NCBI GenBank assembly: GCA_019114745.1
Contig: DXEY01000146.1
Coordinates: 1 to 8,213 of the forward strand
Length of the DNA: 8,213 nucleotides
Source: Candidatus Mediterraneibacter colneyensis
GTDB lineage: Bacteria > Bacillota > Clostridia > Lachnospirales > Lachnospiraceae
Direction: 5' to 3'
Both the position numbers and the translations under genes were made by a program. Position 1 is the first letter of the stretch. Every line of letters begins with the position of its first letter. Under the pieces are notes generated by a model that was given only the letters and a program-made list of their open reading frames with translations, ran no database searches and was not told the origin of the DNA. Positions 4,672-8,213 of the stretch are shown piece after piece.

Positions 4672-6210
4672 ATGGAGACAAAAATAAGAAAAATAGACAA
4701 AAATCAAATAGATAAGAATGTGATAGAAGAAGCCGGAGCGCTCCTGAGAGCCGGAAGACTCGTTGCATTTCCGACAGAGACGGTCTACGGGCTGGGAGCC
4801 GATGCGCTTCAGGAAGAAGCCGCCCGAAAAACCTATGAAGCAAAAGGCCGTCCCTCTGACAATCCGCTGATCGTCCATATTGCGGATTATGAGGATCTGA
4901 AAAAAATAGCTGTAAATATACCGCCGGAGACGGATATGCTCGCGGCACATTTCTGGCCGGGACCGCTCACGATGATCTTTGAAAAAAGTGAGCTGGTGCC
5001 ATACGGCACGACCGGCGGGCTGGATACCGTGGCCGTGCGAATGCCGGAAGATCCTGTGGCGGCGGAACTGATCCGTGCAGCCGGAGGATTCGTCTCGGCG
5101 CCGAGTGCGAATACATCCGGTCGTCCCAGTCCCACCACAGCGGAGCATGTGGAAGAAGATCTTGGAGGGAAAATCGATATGATCCTGGACGGAGGTGCGG
5201 TGGATATCGGACTGGAGTCTACGATCCTGGACATGACTGTGAGCCCGCCGATGATCCTGAGACCCGGTGCTATCACAGCCGAGATGTTTGAAAGTGTGAT
5301 CGGCCCTGTGGATGTTGACAGCACTCTTTTGAGTGCGGAGAGCAGCCAGGCGCCAAAAGCGCCCGGTATGAAATACCGGCATTATGCACCGAAGGCGAGG
5401 CTGGTCATCGTGGAGGGAGATCTCCGGGAGGAAATACTTGCGATAAGGCAGCTTGCGTTTGCCGCGGCGCGGGAAGGCAGAAAGGTGGGGATCATCGCGA
5501 CCAGCGAGACGCTTCCCTTCTATAATTATGGTATTGTAAAAAACGTGGGGACAAGAGAAAATGAAAAAACGATCGCCCGGGGGCTTTACCGGGTGCTCCG
5601 CGAGTTTGACGAAGAAGATACAGATACGATCTACAGTGAATCATTTGCGGCGCAGGGGATAGGAAAAGCGATTATGAACCGGCTCGAGAAAGCGGCGGGG
5701 CATCAGAGGATCGCGGCGTCAGAAATCGTAAAGCTCCAGAAATACAGGAGGATCACATTTGTAAGCGGCACAGATTCGGCAAGGGGGCCGATGGCTGCGG
5801 AGCTTCTGCGGCACCGGGATCTGGAACAGGAGTATGTGATCCACTCAAGGGGGATGGTGGTTCTGTTCCCCGAACCGGCAAACCAGAAGGCGGAGGCGAT
5901 CATGAAGAGCGCGCAGATGACGCTGGAAAATCACAATTCCCGGCAGTTTGATCAGGAGGATATGCAGGAGGATGCGCTGATCCTGACGATCAGTGAAAGT
6001 GAGAAAGAAAAAATCCTGGCTGAATACGGTGCGGGGAAAAATGTATATACACTGAATGAATTTACCGGAGACAACACAGAAATACCGGATCCGTATGGAA
6101 AGCCGCTGACGGCATACGGAGAATGTTATGAGGTGCTGGACAGGCTCATTACCAGGCTTGCAGATAAATTAAATTCAATTACGGAGGAGAAAGCATGGCA
6201 GGAAAAGTAA
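4672..6210 (+). CDS. Sua5/YwlC threonylcarbamoyl-AMP synthase fused to a phosphatase-like domain lacking its catalytic Cys
   Basis: This 512-residue protein joins three modules. The YrdC/Sua5 domain (about 14-202) shows 'PTETVYGLGADA', 'KGRPSDNPL' and 'SAPSANTSGRPSPT'; it makes threonylcarbamoyl-AMP from threonine, bicarbonate and ATP for t6A37 of tRNA. A 'PGMKYRHYAPKA' linker (231-242) leads to the Sua5 C-terminal domain (to about 342). A low-molecular-weight phosphatase-like domain follows (about 357-502), related to YwlE arginine phosphatase. Its P-loop should read CxxxxxR but is S365-G-T-D-S-A-R371: nucleophile Cys is Ser, the second Cys is Ala370, and Gly372 replaces the following Ser. 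Asp473 of 'DPYG', the general acid, is kept. No ribosome binding site precedes either ATG (4663 or 4672); 4672 is chosen because it coincides with the predicted transcription start. It overlaps upp by 16 bp. Sua5 activity is likely; phosphatase activity is unlikely. Confidence 0.9.
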   Translation: METKIRKIDKNQIDKNVIEEAGALLRAGRLVAFPTETVYGLGADALQEEAARKTYEAKGRPSDNPLIVHIADYEDLKKIAVNIPPETDMLAAHFWPGPLTMIFEKSELVPYGTTGGLDTVAVRMPEDPVAAELIRAAGGFVSAPSANTSGRPSPTTAEHVEEDLGGKIDMILDGGAVDIGLESTILDMTVSPPMILRPGAITAEMFESVIGPVDVDSTLLSAESSQAPKAPGMKYRHYAPKARLVIVEGDLREEILAIRQLAFAAAREGRKVGIIATSETLPFYNYGIVKNVGTRENEKTIARGLYRVLREFDEEDTDTIYSESFAAQGIGKAIMNRLEKAAGHQRIAASEIVKLQKYRRITFVSGTDSARGPMAAELLRHRDLEQEYVIHSRGMVVLFPEPANQKAEAIMKSAQMTLENHNSRQFDQEDMQEDALILTISESEKEKILAEYGAGKNVYTLNEFTGDNTEIPDPYGKPLTAYGECYEVLDRLITRLADKLNSITEEKAWQEK

Positions 6211-6827
6211 TCATAATGGAACATCCGCTGATCACACATAAGATCAATTATATCAGACAGGAACATGTCGGAACAAAGGAGTTCAGGGAGATGATCGGCG
6301 AAATCGCCCAGCTTATGTGCTACGAGGCGACGAGAGACCTTAAGATGCAGGAAGTTACGATTAAGACACCGATTGCAGAAATGAAAGGAAATATGCTGGC
6401 GGGGAAAAAACTTGCTATTGTACCTATTCTGCGGGCGGGAATCGGAATGGTGGACGGAATGTTGTCTCTGATACCTACGGCAAAAGTTGGACATATCGGA
6501 CTTTACAGAGATCCCGTGACGCTGGAGCCTGTTGAGTATTACTGCAAGCTCCCTGCTGACTGCGAAGAGCGGGAGGTCTTTGTGGTAGATCCCATGCTGG
6601 CGACGGGAGGATCCAGTGTGGCGGCGATCCGTATGCTGAAAGAAAAAGGAGTAAAAAATATCCGGTTCCTCTGTGTTCTGGCAGCTCCTGAAGGGGTGAG
6701 CCGTATGCAGAAGGAGCATCCGGATGTAGACGTTTATATCGGCGCTCTGGATGAAAAGCTCAATGACCATGGCTATATCGTGCCCGGTCTTGGAGATGCG
6801 GGGGACAGGATTTTCGGTACAAAATAA
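6195..6827 (+). CDS. upp: Uracil phosphoribosyltransferase
   Basis: This 210-residue cytoplasmic enzyme salvages uracil: uracil plus PRPP gives UMP plus pyrophosphate. Length is typical of bacterial Upp. The PRPP-binding loop is 'VVDPMLATGGSS' (about 130-141), with 'PILRAGIGM' at 77-85 and the C-terminal uracil-binding 'YIVPGLGDAGDR' at 194-205. The N-terminal 'HPLITHKI' is also typical. GGAGG at 6183-6187, seven bases before the ATG, sets the start, which lies 16 bp inside the end of the Sua5 fusion gene. The overlap suggests translational coupling and a shared transcript. In Bacillus, upp is also found close to the ywlC-ywlE-ywlF region, so the order is broadly conserved, but the rpiB/ywlF gene that often sits between is missing here. 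Confidence 0.96.
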   Translation: MAGKVIIMEHPLITHKINYIRQEHVGTKEFREMIGEIAQLMCYEATRDLKMQEVTIKTPIAEMKGNMLAGKKLAIVPILRAGIGMVDGMLSLIPTAKVGHIGLYRDPVTLEPVEYYCKLPADCEEREVFVVDPMLATGGSSVAAIRMLKEKGVKNIRFLCVLAAPEGVSRMQKEHPDVDVYIGALDEKLNDHGYIVPGLGDAGDRIFGTK

Positions 6828-6862
6828 GAAGTTTTTGTATTGGCTTACAAGGAGATGGGATT

Positions 6863-7351
6863 ATGTCAGGAAAAAGAACAGATTATCTGTCGTGGGATGA
6901 ATACTTCATGGGAGTGGCAATGCTTTCGGGAATGCGCTCAAAAGATCCGAATACACAGGTCGGATGCTGTATTGTGAGTCAGGATAATAAGATCCTTTCT
7001 ATGGGATATAACGGATTCCCGATCGGATGCTCGGACGATGACTTCCCATGGGCGCGTGAGGGGGAAGATCCGCTGGAGACAAAATATGTGTATTCGACGC
7101 ACAGCGAGCTGAATGCAATATTAAATTATAGCGGAGGAAGCCTTGCGGGTGCAAAACTGTACGTAACGTTGTTTCCCTGCAATGAATGTGCAAAAGCCAT
7201 TATACAGTCGGGGATCAGGGAAGTGATTTATGACTGTGACAAGTATGCTGATACTGCCGGGGTGCAGGCATCCAAGCGTATGATGGAGGCCGCAGGCGTC
7301 AAATATCATCAGTATCACAGGACTGACCGGAAGATCGAGATCAGGCTGTGA
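6863..7351 (+). CDS. Deoxycytidylate (dCMP) deaminase family protein, ComEB-like
   Basis: This 162-residue protein belongs to the zinc-dependent cytidine/deoxycytidylate deaminase family and most likely converts dCMP to dUMP, feeding dTMP synthesis. The zinc site is visible as His80-Ser-Glu82 (usually HAE; here Ser is in the middle) and Pro105-Cys106-x-x-Cys109. 'SWDEYFMGVAML....SKDPNTQVGC' at the start and 'GYNGFPIGCSD' are typical of dCMP deaminases rather than tRNA or cytosine deaminases. CAAGGAG (6848-6854) lies eight bases before the ATG. It follows upp by 35 bp with no terminator between, so they are probably co-transcribed, joining two pyrimidine genes. In Bacillus the relative ComEB lies in the competence operon but is not itself required for DNA uptake; no com genes are seen here. 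Confidence 0.92.
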   Translation: MSGKRTDYLSWDEYFMGVAMLSGMRSKDPNTQVGCCIVSQDNKILSMGYNGFPIGCSDDDFPWAREGEDPLETKYVYSTHSELNAILNYSGGSLAGAKLYVTLFPCNECAKAIIQSGIREVIYDCDKYADTAGVQASKRMMEAAGVKYHQYHRTDRKIEIRL

Positions 7352-7357
7352 GCTGTG

Positions 7358-7380
7358 TGCTCCCTTTAAAGGGAGCATTT
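7358..7380 (+). terminator. Palindromic hairpin after the dCMP deaminase gene
   Basis: Bases 7358-7377 are a perfect 20-nt palindrome (TGCTCCCTTT and its complement), forming a GC-rich stem just 6 bp after the stop codon. Only a short TTTCT follows, so it may be a weak terminator or an mRNA-stabilising intercistronic hairpin that separates plsC expression from upp and the deaminase. Confidence 0.55.
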
Positions 7381-7420
7381 CTATGCATGACAGAAATACG
7401 AAAGAATGAGGAGTATATAT

Positions 7421-8131
7421 ATGAAGCGCATTTTAATGATGGTGCTGAGAAATTTGTTTATTGTGCCGTATGGATGGATCCGCCTTTGCTACAGGGCGGC
7501 TCATGTCGATAAATATACGGAGGAGGATATGTATTCGTTCCTGAAATGGGTTGATCTCCGGGCTAACAGAGGCGGCAATGTCCATATTGATGTACATGGC
7601 GCCGAAAACATTCCGGAAAAAAACGGGTTTATGTTTTTCCCGAACCATCAGGGGTTGTATGACGTACTCGCAATTATAGAGGCGTCCCCCAGACCTTTTT
7701 CGGTGGTGGCAAAAAAAGAGATTGCCAATATCCCGTTCCTCAAGCAGGTATTTGCATGTATGAAAGCGTATATGCTCGACCGCGAAGACGTCCGGCAGGC
7801 AATGCAGGTGATCCTCAATGTGACGAAAGAAGTAAAAAAGGGGAGAAACTATCTGATTTTTGCTGAGGGTACCCGTTCTAAAAACGGAAATCAGGTCGGA
7901 ACATTTAAAGGCGGGAGTTTTAAATCAGCTACGAAAGCACAGTGTCCGATCGTTCCGGTCGCATTGATCGATTCGTTCAAACCATTTGATACAAATACAA
8001 TAAAACCAGTGACGGTTCAGGTGCATTTTCTTGAACCGATCATATATGAAGAATATAAAGATATGAAAACAACAGAGATTGCAGCTCTGGTTGAAAAGCG
8101 TATTCAACAAACTATAAATGAGAATTTGTAA
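7421..8131 (+). CDS. plsC: 1-acyl-sn-glycerol-3-phosphate acyltransferase (PlsC family)
   Basis: This 236-residue protein is a lysophosphatidate acyltransferase that should add the second acyl chain to 1-acylglycerol-3-phosphate, making phosphatidic acid at the cytoplasmic membrane face. The catalytic motif I is His76-x4-Asp81 in 'NHQGLYD', motif III is 'FAEGTRS' (147-153) and motif IV is 'IVPVALID' (about 177-184). The N-terminus (about 3-25) is hydrophobic and probably membrane-associated. The start at 7421 is set by TGAGGAG (7407-7413) seven bases upstream; an in-frame ATG at 7406 overlaps that site. It lies between two hairpins that share TGCTCCCTTT. The family contains acyltransferases of varied acceptor, so the exact substrate is inferred. 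Confidence 0.92.
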   Translation: MKRILMMVLRNLFIVPYGWIRLCYRAAHVDKYTEEDMYSFLKWVDLRANRGGNVHIDVHGAENIPEKNGFMFFPNHQGLYDVLAIIEASPRPFSVVAKKEIANIPFLKQVFACMKAYMLDREDVRQAMQVILNVTKEVKKGRNYLIFAEGTRSKNGNQVGTFKGGSFKSATKAQCPIVPVALIDSFKPFDTNTIKPVTVQVHFLEPIIYEEYKDMKTTEIAALVEKRIQQTINENL

Positions 8132-8135
8132 CAGG

Positions 8136-8156
8136 AGGGGATACTGCTCCCTTTTT
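8136..8156 (+). terminator. Probable intrinsic terminator after plsC
   Basis: AGGGGA (8136-8141) pairs with TCCCTT (8148-8153), with one G-U, around a 6-nt loop, and the T-run 8152-8156 overlaps the 3' edge of the stem. It begins five bases after the plsC stop. The stem is short, so termination may be partial. The remaining 57 bases of the window show no gene or recognisable site. Confidence 0.5.
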
Positions 8157-8213
8157 AACCAGAAGGACATTGAGCCGTACGAACGGTCAGAAATCAGGGA
8201 AGATTAAAGCTGT

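Noticed and set aside
4528..5382. Minus-strand open frame of 284 codons over cwlD and the Sua5 gene
   Set aside because: His/Arg/Ser-rich shadow of the plus-strand coding frame, spanning two real genes.

Overview
The window looks like chromosomal DNA of a spore-forming, low-to-moderate GC Firmicute, most likely a gut-type Lachnospiraceae (Clostridia). This is inferred from gene content (MecA, CwlD, Sua5/YwlC, Upp, dCMP deaminase, PlsC), from strong AGGAGG-type ribosome binding sites and from consensus sigma-A promoters. No species is claimed. I see no phage, transposon, CRISPR, tRNA or rRNA.

Layout. (1) 1-450: a 68-aa DUF1858 CxxC protein with a near-consensus promoter, ending in a bidirectional terminator shared with the convergent gene. 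(2) 460-1280: mecA on the minus strand, with a GTG start and its own promoter. (3) 1281-1925: a divergent consensus promoter, a leader of about 200 nt with a perfect 10-bp closing helix, a 79-aa protein of unknown function, and an extended -10 promoter for the next gene. (4) 1926-3872: a membrane-anchored, Arg-tailed cell-wall protein with SH3 and GH18 domains. (5) 3903-8131, all plus strand: a 20-bp hairpin that also buries the next ribosome binding site, then cwlD, a Sua5-phosphatase fusion, upp, dCMP deaminase and plsC.

How the genes relate. The GH18 protein and CwlD both act on peptidoglycan outside the membrane; CwlD relatives act in spore cortex formation. Sua5 makes the threonylcarbamoyl-AMP used for tRNA t6A. 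Upp and dCMP deaminase belong to pyrimidine metabolism, and PlsC to phospholipid synthesis. This is a housekeeping run rather than a single pathway.

The most unusual item is the Sua5 fusion. Its C-terminal low-molecular-weight phosphatase domain has the YwlE-type fold signature, but the catalytic cysteine is serine and the neighbouring P-loop cysteine is alanine, while the phosphate-binding Arg and the general-acid Asp remain. It therefore reads as a pseudophosphatase joined to a tRNA-modification enzyme. Its ATG sits exactly where transcription should begin from a perfect extended -10 box, so the message may be leaderless. Other points of interest are the structured leader at 1368-1564 and the hairpin over the cwlD ribosome binding site.
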